Origin: Bacillota bacterium
Lineage (GTDB): Bacteria; Bacillota; Clostridia; Lachnospirales; Lachnospiraceae
NCBI GenBank assembly: GCA_023409535.1
Contig: JAEYGZ010000013.1
Coordinates: 124,001 to 188,000 of the forward strand
Length of the DNA stretch: 64,000 bases
Reading direction: 5' to 3'
The first letter of the stretch is position 1, and every line of letters starts with the position of its first letter. Below are positions 63,154 through 64,000 of this stretch, in pieces. The notes beneath the pieces are model-generated. The model was not told the origin of the DNA, made no database searches, and saw only the letters and a program-made list of their open reading frames with translations. Both the position numbers and the translations under genes were made by a program.

Positions 63154-64000
63154 ATGGTTAACTACAAAATCAATCCGGGTAAGAAATTAGGAAAGATCAA
63201 GAAAGAAATCTATGGACATTTTTCCGAGCATCTTGGAAGATGTATTTATGAAGGACTGTATGTCGGGGATAATTCAGAAATTCCCAATGTAAATGGAATG
63301 AGAAGAGATGTTGTACAAGCCTTAAAAGATATTAAGCTCCCGGTACTTCGTTGGCCCGGAGGATGCTTTGCGGATGAATATCATTGGAAAGATGGGATTG
63401 GTCCGAAGGAAGCAAGAAAGAAAATGGTCAACACCCATTGGGGTGGTGTGGTGGAAGATAATAGTTTCGGCACCCATGAATTTCTTGAATTGTGCGAGCA
63501 GCTTGGCTGCGAGCCTTATATTAACGGTAATGTTGGCAGCGGTTCTGTTCAGGAGCTGTCCGAATGGATCGAATACATGACCTTTGACGGGTTATCGCCT
63601 ATGGCTGCCTTAAGAGAAAAGAATGGCAGGAAGGAGCCGTGGAAGGTTAAATACATCGGTGTAGGTAACGAGAGCTGGGGTTGCGGCGGTAATATGACTC
63701 CGGAATATTATGCGAATGAATACCGCAGATATCAAACCTATTGCAGAAATTATGGAGACAATAAGCTATTCAAGATTGCCTGCGGTGCAAATGTAGATGA
63801 TTATCACTGGACTGAGGTGCTTATGCAGTCGGCACATACGCACATGGCCGGTTTATCCCTTCATTATTATACCTTACCTACAGGTATCTGGAAGGATAAA
63901 GGCAATGCAACAGGCTTTACGGCAGAGGAATGGTATACTACCTTAAAGAGAACGCTTTATATGGAGGAATTGGTAACCAGACACGACCGGATCATGAGTA
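63154..64000 (+). CDS. Alpha-L-arabinofuranosidase, compact GH51 form (3' end outside the window)
   Basis: 282 codons are visible; the gene runs off the window. It begins KLGKIKKEIYGHFSEHLGRC, then LPVLRWPGGCFADEYHWKDG and the acid/base Glu in YIGVGNESWGCGGNM near residue 170, all typical of the ~500-residue GH51 arabinofuranosidases. The nucleophile Glu is expected downstream of base 64000. No signal peptide. AAAGGAA lies 7-13 bases before the ATG, and the gene follows the large GH51 gene by 13 bases. Confidence 0.92.
   Translation, partial: MVNYKINPGKKLGKIKKEIYGHFSEHLGRCIYEGLYVGDNSEIPNVNGMRRDVVQALKDIKLPVLRWPGGCFADEYHWKDGIGPKEARKKMVNTHWGGVVEDNSFGTHEFLELCEQLGCEPYINGNVGSGSVQELSEWIEYMTFDGLSPMAALREKNGRKEPWKVKYIGVGNESWGCGGNMTPEYYANEYRRYQTYCRNYGDNKLFKIACGANVDDYHWTEVLMQSAHTHMAGLSLHYYTLPTGIWKDKGNATGFTAEEWYTTLKRTLYMEELVTRHDRIMS

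Overview
The window looks like chromosomal DNA of a plant-polysaccharide-degrading Firmicute, most likely a Lachnospiraceae (Lachnoclostridium/Anaerocolumna-like) anaerobe. This is inferred from the anaerobic (cobalt-early) cobalamin pathway, strong AGGAGG ribosome binding sites, LplABC/YesMN-type sugar transport and regulation, and GH11, GH51 and DUF4038 enzymes. I saw no rRNA, tRNA, CRISPR array, insertion sequence or prophage. The second half is visibly more AT-rich than the cobalamin half.

Region 1 (1-15.8 kb) is a near-continuous plus-strand cobalamin operon: end of cobD-like gene, cbiC, cbiD, cbiF, cbiG, cbiH, a cbiJ-cbiE-cbiT triple fusion, cbiA, the cobalt ECF importer cbiQ-cbiO-cbiM-cbiN, the cobaltochelatase cbiK, a BtuFCD-like importer, cbiL and a small eight-cysteine protein. 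Most genes overlap or nearly touch. CbiG and CbiA each carry an in-frame tandem-repeat insertion.

Region 2 (15.9-31 kb) holds accessory transport and signalling. An Rrf2 regulator diverges from a flavin-binding protein with a clear promoter and operator. An AraC regulator diverges from a five-gene set: ECF S component, T component, fused double ATPase and two half-size exporter-fold ABC proteins. I propose this set imports an iron chelate, haem or similar compound. An extradiol-dioxygenase-like gene and a two-component/ABC (FtsX) module of the envelope-stress type follow.

Region 3 (31-47.8 kb) turns to plant cell walls: a secreted GH11-CBM36 xylanase, a minus-strand amidase-like gene, a YesM/YesN sensor-regulator pair, an LplABC-type importer, a cytoplasmic DUF5060/DUF4038 (apiosidase-like) hydrolase, a ribokinase, an RpiB-family isomerase, a chemoreceptor, and a lipoprotein GH3 beta-N-acetylhexosaminidase on the minus strand.

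Region 4 (47.9-64 kb) has an AraC regulator with a CUT1 sugar importer, then a collapsed pseudogene locus (GH29 start joined to a YesL end), a minus-strand YesM/YesN pair, a second LplABC-type importer and two different GH51 arabinofuranosidases, the last cut off by the window end. Together regions 3 and 4 describe sensing, binding, import and intracellular breakdown of arabinoxylan-type oligosaccharides.
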